Below are positions 14,449-28,020 of a stretch of DNA of 64,000 nt, piece after piece (position 1 is the first letter of the stretch; every line of letters starts with the position of its first letter). Below the pieces are notes generated by a model, which saw only the letters and a list, made by a program, of their open reading frames with translations, ran no database searches and was not told the origin of the DNA. This stretch comes from Anarhynchus alexandrinus (lineage: Eukaryota; Chordata; Aves; Charadriiformes; Charadriidae), in NCBI GenBank assembly GCA_008711295.1, contig VUYV01000041.1, forward strand, positions 1,838,288 to 1,902,287. The letters run 5' to 3'. The translations under genes and the position numbers were made by a program.

Positions 14449-14485
14449 GCACTGCCTGAGTGCAGTGCCATGCACTGCAGCAGTG
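14449..14485. repeat. Cluster of alternating inverted GCACTGC/GCAGTGC words
   Basis: GCACTGC at 14449-14455 is followed by GCAGTGC at 14462-14468, GCACTGC at 14472-14478 and GCAGTG at 14480-14485. TGCAGTGC-CAT-GCACTGCA (14461-14479) is a perfect 8-bp inverted repeat around 3 bases. Several alternative small hairpins are possible. No known RNA family is recognised. Confidence 0.7.
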
Positions 14486-15559
14486 AGTGACAGTCTTCAA
14501 AAACTGAAGGAAATAATCTACTAGGTTGCTTCCATCAAACTCACTGCTCTAAACGTTAAGTGTCCCACAAACTTCAGCTTAGTCAGAGCACTCCCTGCTA
14601 GGATATCCCTTCAGCCTTCCTTCTTCCATCCCTCCTTATGCCCATTTTTCAGATGGAGAAACGAAGCCCGGGCACATACCAAGACCTGCTGAAGATCACT
14701 CAAAGAATCTCTAGCAGAGGACTAAGCTGACAGATTTCCTCCAGCTCTAGGTTTGCATCCTTGCTGGATGACTGTGTGACTTCTCATTTTCCTTCTACAA
14801 GGTACATATTATTTTTAGGACACGTGCTTCCTGAGGAGTTTGGAAGTGTGGACTTCAGACTGGGTGGGCAGTCCTTGCGGTCCTTAGGAAGCTCTATTAA
14901 AGCTAATACACCTCTAGGAAGAGGAGGGCTATTCTCCAGATTGGGCTACTGAAATAATACTTTATTATTTTTTAAGATTTTATTTGAACTTTTAGTAAAA
15001 TATTCATTTATATCCTGATCCTAATATAAAATTCTTTATTATGTAGTGGTACTGATTTTCAGACTCTGACAGTTTTAAAGTAGGCCAAATGTTAGGTTTA
15101 AAACCCCTGAAAAATGTCTTTCTAGAAGATAATAATCAGTCAAATGTAAAATTGAGCTTGAAAGGTAACATATCTGTATGGATCGGTGCAATTTTTGAAG
15201 ACTAAATTATGTCTAATTAACTAGGCTGAGATAGTAGCTTTTTTCCCACCTCATATTTCATTTCATTGTTAAAAGTCATAATCTATACATTAACCAGCTC
15301 TCCACCTGAAATGTGGGGGAGCGCTGCTTGCAGAAGGCTCCAAAACTGGACCTAAAATATCAGGCTGTGCAGTTCCTCGCAGCTAAGAAATATGGCAACT
15401 GCTGCTCTCTGTTGTATCACATCCCTGACATTGGCTTTCAGGGAAGGATTCAGCTTGAAAACCTCTTTGAAGTGGAACAGAAACTTCGAAGGCAGCATCA
15501 GAACAAAATCACGTTCCACTCTTCACATCTGTCTGTGCACTTGGCAGATGCCGCACACC
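14486..15559. other. Non-coding stretch, no gene supported
   Basis: An 83-codon plus-strand open frame (15,313-15,564) has a fairly balanced amino-acid composition. It begins at GTG directly after an in-frame stop and has no convincing splice sites or family match. The remainder is AT-rich with nothing recognisable. Confidence 0.45.
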
Positions 15560-16140
15560 AATAATTTAAATTAAGGCATTTTTCATTCTCAGGCATTGTG
15601 ATAATTCCAGGGCATTTCCTCCATCATATTTGTAACCTATTCATTATACCATTTTACCGCATAATGAAGACAAATGCCAACAGTTTAGCAACAGATTTGG
15701 ATAATGACAAGATGTACAGTAACACAGAGTAATGTGACCAGGCCTGCAAGTTCTAATTGAATGTTTTTCTGATCCCGCTTCCATTAATCTTTCCTCCTGT
15801 TTCATTTTTCTAGCCATTTTACGTGTCGCCTGCCCCCTCTCCCCTTCCCTCCTCAAACCGCCTGCTGAAAGCAGTTTCAAGAAATGCATTCTGCCTCCAT
15901 TGTGGAGTCAGGATTTCTCCCTATCAATATACACGGCTCACTCGCCGATGAGCCATTGAGCTTCTGATGGAGGAAACGGCGCGCATCCCAGGCGTGGTAC
16001 TTAATTGGTATGCTGGCCCATGCAAAGCTATCTGATTGCATTCAGTAACTGGCAGGGACAGAAAGCATTTCCAAGGGAAATAATATCTAGCTGTGAATGC
16101 GGAATATGCGTGTAAGAACTGAACAGTAAACACCAGCCTT
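15560..16140. other. Block resembling a conserved non-coding element
   Basis: Repeat-free sequence of even composition with clustered ATTA/TAAT words (for example CATTAATC near 15,783 and TTAATTGG near 16,001) and no simple repeats. This texture is typical of vertebrate conserved non-coding DNA. Evidence is compositional only. Confidence 0.2.
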
Positions 16141-19100
16141 AATTTTAATATCTCACATTATGCAAAACTTAAAAAAGATGAGTGCTCTGATATTCAAGCA
16201 GACCCCTGCGGGATAGGAATGTTATCATAAGAATATTATAGAAACCAATGTAAAATATCCAGCTGCTGTGAGAGTTTTAGGGGCATCAAACGTTTTTGAA
16301 TCACCATTTTCTTTCCACAAATGAAAGTATTTACCTATTAACAGCAGCAAAACTATATTATTTCGCTGGGCTGTAAAACCGCAAGCAACATTGCCTTTCA
16401 GTTTAGGCTTTGATAGGTTAGCGCTAATGTCCCAAACAGCCCTTAAAAGCTCCAAGGTGAAAATGTAAAACCATAATCCAGCCCTAAATGGTCATTTAAA
16501 AAATGATCATCCCAAAGCTCGGGAGTGTCTTTATCTGTTTATGAGGCATTCCAGTTAAAATAGTTACACTAGGAATGCGGGGAGGATGATACCTACTTAA
16601 GTTTATGGTGGTTTTCTCTCCCTCCGATGATAAAATGTGGCCGGGACTGCAGCAGGAGCCAAATCCTGTTTGCCTTATTCACACAACTAGTCACACTGAC
16701 TACAGCGGGGCTGTTTGTGGAAGGGATTTGGCCTGAAGTCTTACTGTGTCAATTACCTTTCTTTACAAGCAGGTTTCTCTTTTCGTCCTACACTGTAGCC
16801 AAACTGTTACTCATAGGCTTCCAGATGAAATGTGTGACAGACGACAGCAAAGATGTGAAAGCAGCAAAAAGAAACATCAATTCAGATCACTGGGTTCAGA
16901 TTAAAAACAAAACCTTGACAAAACAAAACATCTTGCTGACACGATTTTTAGGGAATTGGTCAAGGCAGATTTACACAGAACTGTCCAGACAATACGTGTA
17001 TTGTTCATCCCTTAGGACTTACATCTGCTTTCCCAGAAATGAGAAGGCAGGAAGGAATTTGTGATATTCAGAGACAATTCGTGTGCAAATCCTGACCTTC
17101 ATAAAGATGTCCAAATGTTCACAAGGTGATTTTTTATTTTCTTGGTTTTTTTTTAGAGCAACATGTGACATAAAAAGAATGAAGTGCCTATCTGGCTGGG
17201 CAGTCATTTAAGCTAGGGTGATAAGTAAGCACAACTTGCCAGCACTGTACAGCTCCTTGTTTGAACCCTGCCCGACGCGCCGCCCGATGAGCTCATGCTG
17301 AGAGCTTTTCACACCTCAAAGATAAATCTCAGCAGTCTTGGTCAGTTCCTGGGTCAGACACCTCCAGAAGCACCCCGGGAGCATGGCACTGAGAGACGGT
17401 CGCGGCTCAGGTTTTGCTGTTATCGAGAAGGACCTTTGCCACTTCAGACATGCGTCCCCACTTTCTCAGCCTGATTCCAGCTTCACTTGCCGACTGCTCT
17501 CAGGGTTGGTCCTGAAAATAAAAAAAAAAAATCAGTTCTCCAATGCTCTCCTTTCAGGGCTTTCCAGGGTGAGGAAGAGGAGCTGTTTTTTCCTGGCCAG
17601 TGTCACAGGCTCCTCTTGATCTCTCTGCTTTTGAGGGATGGGGAGAGGGTTGTTCTGTAAACTCTTTTTTTAATTTTTTTTTTTTATTGTGGGTGGCAGT
17701 ACAAACCTCAGCAACATGGGCAAACTAGCTCCTTGTAGAGCCCGAGCCCTGTGACAGGAGGAGATCTTTGCATCACCTTTCTCTGGGATATGCCTCAGCA
17801 AGGAGGAGGAAAAATTTCTCAGTGAGAGCCCCGACCTTCATCCAGAGAGACTGAAGAGCGTGACACAATGCCGGATACTTTTCTGAGAGCTTGGAAGAAG
17901 TGCAAAGAAGGCTCGGGAAACTAGCAGACCTAGTGAACAGCCAAATTTGCTCTGCTTATAGTCAGAAGTCTTGATACACCTCAAAAGAAAACAAATCTAG
18001 ACAGAAAACCAGAATTATTTCTGGTGCATAAATATAATAATTTAAACACCTGTAATTACTGACTCTTCCAGAAAATACGTGGATTGTGTATGTATCTGGG
18101 ACCAAGTCCCAATTATCCTCAGACCTTGCAGACCCCTTCCGTCTTGCGGAACAATAACAGGGAAAGGTGCAAAACTTGAATGATATTTTAGCACTGGAGA
18201 TAATAGCAGCAAATTCCCAGCAATGGCATAAATCTTCAATTTCCCACATTTAATCGTTTCGTTTTCCTCAATGTTGCGCATTAATGGACATAAGGGACAA
18301 AAGATTCGATAAACAGTTCTGCACCCTTTGTGCCCTATTCTGGATGTGAGTGTACGCTGCAGCAATTCGAGATGTCAAGTCTAGCTGTCAAGGCAAAAAA
18401 GAACAGAGATAAATGGTCACCCTGTCGCACAGCCGTGCTTACTGCAAACTAAGCACAAACACAGTATTTAGAGCCCTAACATTTGAATAGGTTACAATAC
18501 ACCTCTGAATGAAAGGAAGTCTCCGTAATTAAAGGATAAAGAAGTTGACAGAATTTCTTAGCCTACTTGTATAACACTTTTCGAAAAGACAGAATCTGAG
18601 GGAGATTGGATTCGCCTCAGCAAGGTATGCTGCACAGTGAATTGTCTGATGCTTCCCCAGTACATTTTGCCAACTTGATCACCAGTAGTAAATTGGGTGA
18701 ACTTTTGAATTTCAATGCATGAGACTCCTCATGCGTCAAGATGAGATAATTCTGTGACTTGGATGATTACTTCTGAAGGCAAAAGGCCAAAGTTTTCTCC
18801 TTGAACTTTACATATGAATTGATCAAGTCAATGCATTTTACATAGTTTAAGGTACCTCCCTGCTTTGCCTAGCCACATCAAGGGAATACAGTGGTAAAAA
18901 GCCATTTTCTTTCTACTTGCAGAACATATTAGCATTTGAGAGGGAAACATCTATAAAAGACCTTATAAAAGTCTTCAGAAAATCCATTAATCCCAGACAT
19001 TTTGTCCATAGTTCCTTGCAGTGCTATCAGAGTGTCTAGGCTATTGACCTATAATCCATTAATAGGATTTTTAAGAGTTCTGTTATGGTTACTCTTCAGG

Positions 19101-22087
19101 AGATGAGTGAACAGATGGATAGGATGGTCACCCCCTTGCTATAACCTTTGCCTAACAAAGCTGATTAATTCAGTCTTTCTAGTTGATAAGGCATCAAGTG
19201 TGGCTTTGTCTACAGATAATTAACTAAGATACAAGGCAGAGGAGTCAGCAGAGGTGAACAGCAAAGTGAACTCTCTAGGCTAAATCCAACAGATTGGGGA
19301 CTAGAAGCAGAGGTGAGGTAAACGATGCTGTAAAGTATACGTCAGTAAACCACTGTTGCGTTAGCACGAGCACTCGTGAGCAGAGGCAAGATACAACCTA
19401 GAAAACAAGCAGGTAGTGAGCAATGCCAGACACCATGAGCTCCAGCTGGAGCTCTGACGTGGTACCATCACTGCAGCCCAGCATTTCCCTTTACCTTGAA
19501 GCACCTGAAGATAGTCCACCTGCACCAGGCAGTACCGAACACATGGTGTACAGCAGCCCCCCTGCCCTGAGAGCACAGGGGCAGTTCAAGGGCAAGCGGT
19601 GAGGCAGAGCGAAGACTGCCCAGATGCCCTGCAACCCCCCGCAGACATGGTTCCCTCCCTTCCCATTTGCTTTTGTTTGGCTGTTCAGAGCGTTTCTGCG
19701 GACCCACGCGGGACCGGAGGCTAGCAGCTGGCTGCCTTACCTCATTAGATGTGAGCGGTAGGGGTTGCAGCCATCTACCACACTTAAGACATTCAGAAGC
19801 TCCCAGACACATAATTGACTCTTAGCTCCTTTCAAACCCAAAGCAAGCTAACCACAGTCAACAATGATGAATAAAGAAAGAATTCAGGCCTGGTAAATAA
19901 CCTGAAGTAGAACAGCTGCAATGGGAAGGGAAGCAGCCAAGTGAATTAAGCCTCCCATGTTCCTTGCTTAGCCTTGCTTTTCTCTCCCTGACCTACAGCT
20001 GAATACAGCCTTTTACCACTGCTCCTCACAGCTTGCAGCTGCGTGGCTCTGAGCCTGCCAGGAGCCTCTTAACTCTCCCCTGGTCAGTAGTAGGGAATTT
20101 GCACCACCGAGGCAGGTACACCATGGTGCTGCCCCTTTATCTGCTCCTCTAAAGCCACATCAGCCTTCCTTGGCATCCTCCCAGCTCACCTCCGAGGCCA
20201 CGCCAGCACACACCACTGACTGCATGCTCGTAAAGCGCTTCTCCTAATCAAGTACCTTAGGAGGCATCCTCAGCCACCACTTTTCAGCAAGGGGGTTGAC
20301 ACAGCCATAAGTCAGCTGGTTCGCTGCCTCTCCTTGCAGCGGGGAGCAGAAGGAATGCACAGTCCCTGCCTTGTCAGTTTTAGACAAACACTTCTAAGTG
20401 TTGCACCTTACAAGTAGCTGTGCACAGGTTTTCATTCTGCTTCTGAATAGAAAAAAAAAAAAGAAAGAATTCACTGTGCCAGAGTCCCAGCTTTTTTTTT
20501 TTTTAAGAACACAGGCTGAAATTTTATCAGCACTGAAATAGGAGGTTGCGGAAAAGCTTTGGGCCACAAACCACAGAGATTTTCATGCACAAACCCCAAA
20601 TTCTGATTTATAAACTGTTGATCCAGCTGTGAAATAGTACTATGGGATTGCACAATTTTGCTTTGGGCAACTCCCAGAAATATCTCAGTATTGCGAAGAC
20701 AATCCAGCTCTAACCCCATCTCATGCTCATACCTCGTCAGAGGGCACAAAAACACAACCCTCTTCTCACAGGCCAATTGCAAAGCTGAAGGCTCCTCTGG
20801 GGTTGTACCACGCTGAAGCTGGCTCACTGAAAACAATGAATTACAGTTCAGTTTCTGTCCTAAGATCTATTTCATATATTTTATTCTCTTCCTATTTAAG
20901 GTAAACTACATAAGCAGCCCATATTAGAGACCAGAAATCAAACAGATGCTCTGAGCCATTGGACAAACTGACACACGATCCCTTCTAAGAGGAGCTACGA
21001 TTGACCTTCTGGAATACCTTGTACCTTTTAGAGCATTTTCCAGAAGCTGGAAGATTCAACTTTAGTGCCGTGCAGGCAGAGAAGAAAACTGAACTCAGAT
21101 CTCCCTTGTCCTAGATGAACACTTTGAACACTTAAGTAACGTATAAAAAGGTGGTAGTGACACCAGTACACACACAGTGTTTTACAGTTGGCTGTAGATA
21201 GGAATAGAATTCTATCTATCTTAGCCACATTTTAAAATTCCGTATATCTACATACAAACTTATATGCAGGATAGTATATAGGCCGAATTTCAGGAGCGAG
21301 AATTTCAAGGAACGAGCACAGTTAAGCAATTTTGACCAGTTGGTTATCAATGTTTAATGCATTCCTGTCTAGCAAGGGTGTGCTTGCTCTCTTTACTTAA
21401 ACGAGCGGAGCCACCAAAGCGACTGTTCATGGGAGCACAGGAGCATGATTTAGCCCTGTCTGATTTCTAAGACTCATAGTAATCATGATATGAGCTTGAA
21501 AATCAGGACTGACTCAGATATTTATTGGCACAATTATGTCTGCAACCCATCGTAGACTGAACACAATTTTAGTAGTAATTTTCAAATCATTAGCACACGG
21601 TTTTAGTAACATCTTATCTCAGCTATTAGGCAGGCTGTCCTTAAATTGAAGTCATTAGCAAACACTCTATTACTGTATTGTTTTGTAGTATGTGTTCAGA
21701 ATATTAGATTATTTTGTAAAGTAAATAGTCTCTGCATATGAAACAAATCAACATATATCTACAAAACGTAATTATAAGGCTTAACTAATCTACTTCATTT
21801 TGTATGATATAAAAAATATTTTCAACTTTTATATGAAGTAGCTTCTAAATAATAGAATTTATTGTACATGATTAATTATAGCAATGATGGTCATCTATCT
21901 GTGCTAAAATATGACAGTTTAATCTTCTAAATCACATCAGGAATGAACCAATTCTGAAACCGAGATATCTCTTTATGGGTTCTAAGTACAGCTCATAAAT
22001 TACTGTGGCTTTTAAATCTCATCTACATTTCTGCAGCGGAGAAGCAAAACAATACTATGTTCAAGCCTGTAGTCTTCTTCAAGTAAA
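16141..22087. other. Non-coding stretch, no gene supported
   Basis: The longest ATG-initiated frame of the left half lies here (16,627-17,064, 145 codons, plus strand). It matches nothing I know and has no splice or promoter context. The 19.4-20.4 kb part is more GC-rich, with overlapping frames on the minus strand. T-rich runs occur near 17,665-17,686. No RNA gene or transposon was recognised before the CR1. Confidence 0.5.
20450..20506. repeat. A12 run and T14 run facing each other
   Basis: A 12-A run near 20,450 and a 14-T run ending near 20,505 are separated by about 30 bases. This gives a potential A/T hairpin. It is probably simple-sequence drift. Confidence 0.5.
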
Positions 22088-22880
22088 ATCATAGAAACAT
22101 AGAATTGTCTAGGTTGGAAGGGACCTGTAAGATCATCAGCTCCAACCATCAACCTAACACTGTCAAAACCACCATTAAACCATCTCCCTCAGCACCGCAT
22201 CTACCCGTCTTTTAAATACCTCCAGGGATGGCAAATCCACCACTTCCCTGGGCAGCCTGTTCCAGTGTTTGACAAGCCTTTCTGTGAAGAACTTTTTCCT
22301 AATATCCAATCTAAACCTCCCCTGGCATAATTTGAGGCCATTTCCTTTTGTCCTGTCACTTGTTACTTGGGAGAAGAGACTGATCCCCACCTCTCTACAA
22401 CCTCCTTTCAGATAGTTGTAGACAGTGATAAGGTCTCCCCTGAGCCTCCTTTTCTCCAGGCTAAACAACCCCAGTTCCCTCAGCCGCTCCTCATAAGATT
22501 TGTTCTCCAGACCCTTCACCAGCTTCCTTGCCCTTCTCTGGACACACTCCAGCACATCAATGCCTTTCTTGTAGTGAGGGGCCCAAAACTGAACACAGTA
22601 CTTGAGGTGGAGCCTCACAAGTGCTAAATATAGGGGAATGATCAATTCCTTATTCCTGCTCACCACAATATTCCTGATACAGACCAGGATGTCATTGGCC
22701 TTCTTGGCCACCTGGGCACACTGCTGGCTCATATTCAGCCGGCTGTCAACCAACACCCTCAAGTCCTTCTCCACTGGGCAGCTTTCCAGCCATTCTTCCC
22801 CAACCCTGTAACACTGCATGGGGTTGTTACGACCTAAGTGCAGGACCCAGCCACTTGGCCTTGTTGAACCTCATACGATT
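22088..22880 (-). mobile_element. CR1 LINE, 5'-truncated, minus strand
   Basis: The element's 3' end lies at 22,088 and reads, on the minus strand, as the classic CR1 tail: a conserved block ending in the short ATTCTATG-type unit. The body on the minus strand encodes the C-terminal end of CR1 ORF2, downstream of the reverse-transcriptase catalytic core. It stays open for 214 codons (22,175-22,819) and includes recognisable CR1 words such as [25 protein letters not shown] and [11 protein letters not shown]. Upstream the frame reads RNNPMQCY and HLGR but is broken near 22,853 by what looks like a 1-bp insertion. CR1-like sequence stops near 22,880, so the endonuclease and catalytic RT parts are missing. 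It is a dead copy. The long open frame suggests it is not very old. CR1 is the dominant LINE of birds and other sauropsids. Confidence 0.93.
22175..22819 (-). pseudogene. C-terminal fragment of CR1 ORF2 (reverse transcriptase)
   Basis: A 214-codon open fragment inside the CR1 element. It covers the region C-terminal to the reverse-transcriptase fingers/palm, shown by the basic [20 protein letters not shown] and [11 protein letters not shown] segments and a final LREMV before the stop. The first Met is an internal methionine of the ORF, not a true start, because homologous sequence continues upstream out of frame. It has no catalytic residues and cannot act as a reverse transcriptase. It was retained only as part of the truncated insertion. 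Confidence 0.88.
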
Positions 22881-23293
22881 AAAATGTTCATTAAAATATT
22901 TTTAAGGTGTTTTCACAAGAACAATGCCATATGGCTAACTTCCTCTGGAAGAACAACTTCAATTTTCAGGTATTTCCTAGGGTAAGTAATCTTTATCCTT
23001 TGGGATTTTTTACAGAAAGCCAACACACGGTGCTTTCATCACACTCATTTCTCTTCTCTCGCAGAAGGATCAGTCCTTTCACCATGGCTGCGAACTCCCC
23101 ATCCCCACCAGTTACTTCAAATTTTTCCTGAGCTGAAACTACAAAATCCCTAACCATGCTAGTATCTCTCTCTACTTCTTTCCCAAACAAACAGATTCAG
23201 AAAGGTATGTGTTTTTTGGTGAAGGCGAGGAAGGCTGGCTGGTTAGGAGTACAGGAGCTGACTGCTGGGGTTATTCTGTTCATGAGTTATTGG

Positions 23294-23317
23294 GGTACCT
23301 TCATGAAAGAAGGTACC
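23294..23317. repeat. 9-bp inverted repeat, 6-base loop
   Basis: GGTACCTTC (23,294-23,302) and GAAGGTACC (23,309-23,317) are perfect reverse complements around ATGAAA. This is a small hairpin of unknown meaning. Confidence 0.8.
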
Positions 23318-26300
23318 AAAATGAAACAATATTGTCACGAGTGAGCTGGGGAAGAGAATAATTCACATATATGTGGGAAGAGCTTTATTTCCTCCTCCCC
23401 AAGCTCTGCCACACAACATGTGGACCATTCTTGGATCACAGCACTGTCTCACAGTGAGTGAGCACACTCACTGGGCAGGAGTGAGAGCAAAAGGCCACCT
23501 TTCCTCTGGTTCCCATTTGGCACTATGTTCAAGAATGCATTAGCCTTTCTTCTTTGTGATCAGTGTGTTGGTACCAGGCATGTTTGTAATGCATTCCCAG
23601 TGACCACAGGCCTTGGGACAAGATGCTGTGCCATGCCAGACATGAGGTGGATGCTGATAAAGATTAAGCCTCCTGACTACCATCTTAAGCCAGGACTGGT
23701 TTGGGCACCTGAAGAAACCTAAACAGCCAAAAGGTCTTAAAGTGTGATGGGTGCTGAAGCTTCACCTCAGCTTGCTCCTCTGTCCAGTGTAGTCCCTCCT
23801 CCAGGATTCCTCCTCCTGACCGAGGTCCTGAGAAGGATCCCTCAGATGGCAGCTTTGCTGCACTTCACAGGGCAAATCTTTGCTGAGAAAACCCTGAAAT
23901 ACAAACCTCAGGTGTTTAGTTCCTGCCTTTTTACTAGCATAAAAAGTTTATACAAGGAGCAAGGGTCTCTTACCTCATAACTGTCCTGAACTGTGACTTT
24001 CTCTCTGGATTGCTGCTGCTTATTGCTGCCCTGATCCAAACAGGGGGAGCCTGCAGCTAAGCTCAGGGGAAAATTGTCCCTCTGCACAGGCCACTGTTTC
24101 AGGACATGCTTTCTAAAACAGTGTCTACAGTGCAATTTGTCGATCAGCTGGGAACCAGGGGAGTTTGCAGAGCAGACTGCTGTTCATCGAGTACAAGACA
24201 AAAGACATTAGCATGGGCATTTGGTGCCTTCATTTGGAAAGAATAATTAGCTCAAACCTGCCACACTAGAACCTAGGTTCTACCTCTAGTTTTATCAAAA
24301 TAGTGCTGAATAATGTCTGGATTAATTTAATCTGATAGCAAAAAGCAGATCAGCATCGTAACGTTGATGAGATGCAAAGAAGCCCCTTCAGGCCATGGAA
24401 CGACGGTAATAAAAACCTGGGATTTCTCAGCAACTTGTAGGCACAAGAGGAGCAAAGAAATGAGAAGCTGCATCCCTGCACGTGCATTTCTTGTGCTTTT
24501 TTATTCTGCAAGGTTGGTGGCAGTGAAGCATGTGGGGCACAGCCAGGTGGGAGCAAGCTCAGCGCAGGTGGAGTTTGCCAGGGTGTCCATGCTGCTGCCT
24601 TCATTCACAAAACTTTGCCCATGCACTGCTCGTGTGAGAAAGACTGGTTTAGAGACAAGGCTGGACAAGGCTGTGCAGCTATGGCAAACCTACTTTGCTT
24701 TCGTTAACCTTTTCCTAAGACTTAATGTAATATTCACCAAATCAGCCACACTGTCCCATGAGGGGGAAAAGGTCTTACAAAAAGCAACAGCAATTGAAGT
24801 TCCAACATGGATGGCAGAAGAGTAAAAATTATGGACAAGTTCAATAATAACATTTACAGAAGGTGTTAACCAGCTGAGCCACTGGCTTTTTTTCTCTACT
24901 CCAGCTGTAAAAGTGTAAGACCAGTGGGAAAAATAACATTCACCGTTCAAATATTTGGTTATAAATGTGACCAGGAAAAATAGGTTGTCGTAGCAGAAAT
25001 TCTTATCAGGATGATGAAAAGGAAGTACTCTATAAGAACTTGTTTTATAGCTCTTGGAGCCCTAAGAGCATTACTGTGCCTCACGCAATGCAGACAAGGA
25101 ATGACTCTGCAGCTGCCTATCAGAAGAACAACTTCTTATCACTTTGATCCCTTTTCAAAGTATTTCAATGCACACGTCACGCTCAGTAAGGCACTTGGCT
25201 GAAAGTTGTGGTTGGATATAAATTTTCACAATATGAATCAAATTAAGTTCCCATATACTAAAAGCTGAAATGGTCCTCAGATGACATATGTCTATTTACA
25301 GTTTTCTTCTCCAAGGTCAAAAGAACTAATAGCTTTATGGGTAAATTGGCCAACAAGCAACTCCTCTCCTGAGTTTTCAGTAAAAAATTCTTTTTTCTGT
25401 TTAGCAGACTGCCTGAAGGTAATTTGCCAAACACAAGAGAAAAAGGTAATTTTTTTTTGTTGTTCGAAAATGTTTTTTAAAGAAATCTAATTTTGCTTCC
25501 TGAGAGGCTTTCAATGAAAATAACATTTTCCAAAACAACACTCTCTTTAGAGTTTTCATTTGGCTGTGTACTTTTACTGCTTTCAGCAATCTCCTCCAAG
25601 TTGTCCCTGATTTGAAAGCAACTGCAAGGGAAGAGGAGACTGTAAAAACGTGAGAGACAAAGTGAGGCCTTGAGAAGAAAAATGGCTGAAGGAAGACCTT
25701 TTTTTTTTTTAATCCAACCTGCGTTGCTATTGCCAAAGAGATTAATGAGAAAATAGCACAGCTCTTTAATGCAATATCCTATTACGTTAGGTGCCTAAAT
25801 GCATAATCCTACATTGTTGCAAATATGGATATCCTCTTAGAAGATGTTGGTTATTTTGCATTCCAAGCTACTTTTAAGATTTTTTTCTATACATCAGCTC
25901 TTGAATTAGTCTCACCTTTCATGTTGTAATCTTCTGTGGCATAAGGTCATCGCGATCCTTATTGCTTATTTGTTCCTTATTTCAATGCTCTATATCCAAT
26001 TACCCCTGCTGAGGGCATCCTCATGAACTCTCAACAGCAGCAAGGGGAAAAACAGCAAACGAGCTACAGAGAAATAGCGTCTAGGAGCAGGTTGTCCTCT
26101 GGACAACCTCGGCTGCCTGCTCCCATGTTGGGAGCTTTCAGCATATTCCCAAGAGTGAGATCTTGTACTGAGAGAAACACATTAGAAATGGTATTTTACT
26201 TCTTTCTTCATTCAGTTTTAGGCAGATCTTTTCTCAAACCAACTGAAAGTTGATGGATTTGATTCAGGAATTCGTGCTCTGCCAGTTAATACCGGAGGAT

Positions 26301-27934
26301 CTATTTCTACACCCTTTTATCTGCTGTAGCCAATGGATTTGGGGTATCCCTGTAAGCAAGAATTTGGAAACCTGACACAATTTCCACCTCTTTGGGTATT
26401 CCTGCTTTTCCATAGCTGTTCCCACCTGGCATCAGTTTAAGAGATCAATATTGTTATTGCACAAATTATTGTGTCTGAACTTCTATGCTTGGCTAGAGAG
26501 GCTCCCTGGATTTATTGCCCTAAAGATAAAGTATCGGCTATAAAAATTTTTCAGCTTAATCAGATATACATCTCTTTAGTGTATTAGATGCAGTAATATC
26601 ATGATAAATACCCACATGCCTGGGATAATCCTGAATAAACCATTACATACAAACTTACTCAGGTTTTCTAATAGTGTAAGTACAGTATTCATTCTCAGTT
26701 TAGCACATTTTGAATGCCACTGAATGGTGATCTAGATATTTACTGAATAAATTACACGTTATATTCCTCATGCTGCTCCTTTGTGTGACTTATTTTTTCT
26801 TGCTGCACCTTTTGAAACATCTTCTAATGTCACTACCTCCTCTGCACTTTCTGGAATCGCCTCATCTTTGGTACACTATGCTAAATATTGTTTGTAATTG
26901 TGTAAAGAGCAAAATACACATATTAGACTTTTGAGAAGTTATAAAATATACATCACTTTTCAGAACTGCATATTTTTATCCAGGGGAACTGGAATTTCCA
27001 CCAAAGTGAAACCTGAGACCAGACGGTCCCGTGCTGTGATAGTATGACAAGGGAAAAAGCACATTTTCTCAAGTGGAATGAATGCCTCTGGACATCCGTG
27101 TCTTCTGGCCAGCTACACGGTAGGTCTAATATACTGAATGCAAAGAAGAATTTGTGTGTAAAAGAAAGAATATGCCTCCTCAACTCAAATGTACCAATTT
27201 TACTATCAAATTTAAGGTCAGGTGGGCTAGAGGGTAATATAAACTATTAAAGCAACTAAGAGCTATCTATAACTCGATCTAAAAAGAGATCAGTGGTATT
27301 TGCAGATATGACAGGACTGAGGTGGCAACCTCATCAGCTGAACTTCTGGTGTACTGCAGTTTCAATATCTGTTACTAAGAAATTGTTGCACCTTCCCCTT
27401 CCTCCATTCAAACTTATTTACACAGTTCATATGTGTGGAATATGACATGACAGGACACACCACTGTTGACACACAACTCCTCAGAAGGATTGTCTGAAAC
27501 AGGTTGCACAGATGATTAATAGAAACAGCCATTGTTTTAGTATTATTCAATTTCACATATACATTGAATAGAACTACAGCTGAGAGTATTAATTCACAAA
27601 TGCTTCAAGACTTATCTCCCTCTGCCCTATACCAACTCACCAGCAAGCCCCAGTGAGGTCTTGGAGATGCCTACGACAGCAGTGCCAGGCAGCCCTGCTC
27701 CCAGCCGCACAGAAAAGATCTGGGACTCCTGAGATCCTGGGGTGCCCTGAGGCTCCCAGCTGCCTGGAATGACGCTGGTACTCAACTACCACATCAAAAC
27801 AAGGACTTTAACAGCTCCAGCACACCCAGCCTCCCCAGAGATGACAAACTTTCTAACTGTGCCATCTCCAGCAAGCCATCAGGAATGAGTCACGTTTTTA
27901 GGAAATTCTGCCTTTCATTAAACAGAGATTTCTC

Positions 27935-28020
27935 AAAAAAACCCAACCAACCAAAAACCAAACCACAAAAAAAAAAAAAAACCAAACCCAAATGAAACCA
28001 AAAAGAAAAAAAAACACCAA
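27935..28020. repeat. A-rich (CAAA/CCAAA)n low-complexity patch
   Basis: About 85 bases of As with CC and CCAA interruptions. It resembles other A-rich patches in this window at about 4.0 and 46.4 kb. No adjoining retroelement body was recognised. Confidence 0.8.

Noticed and set aside
16627..17064. 145-codon ATG-initiated plus-strand frame
   Set aside because: No recognisable domain, no promoter or splice context, and composition equals the background. A chance frame of this length is expected in 64 kb.
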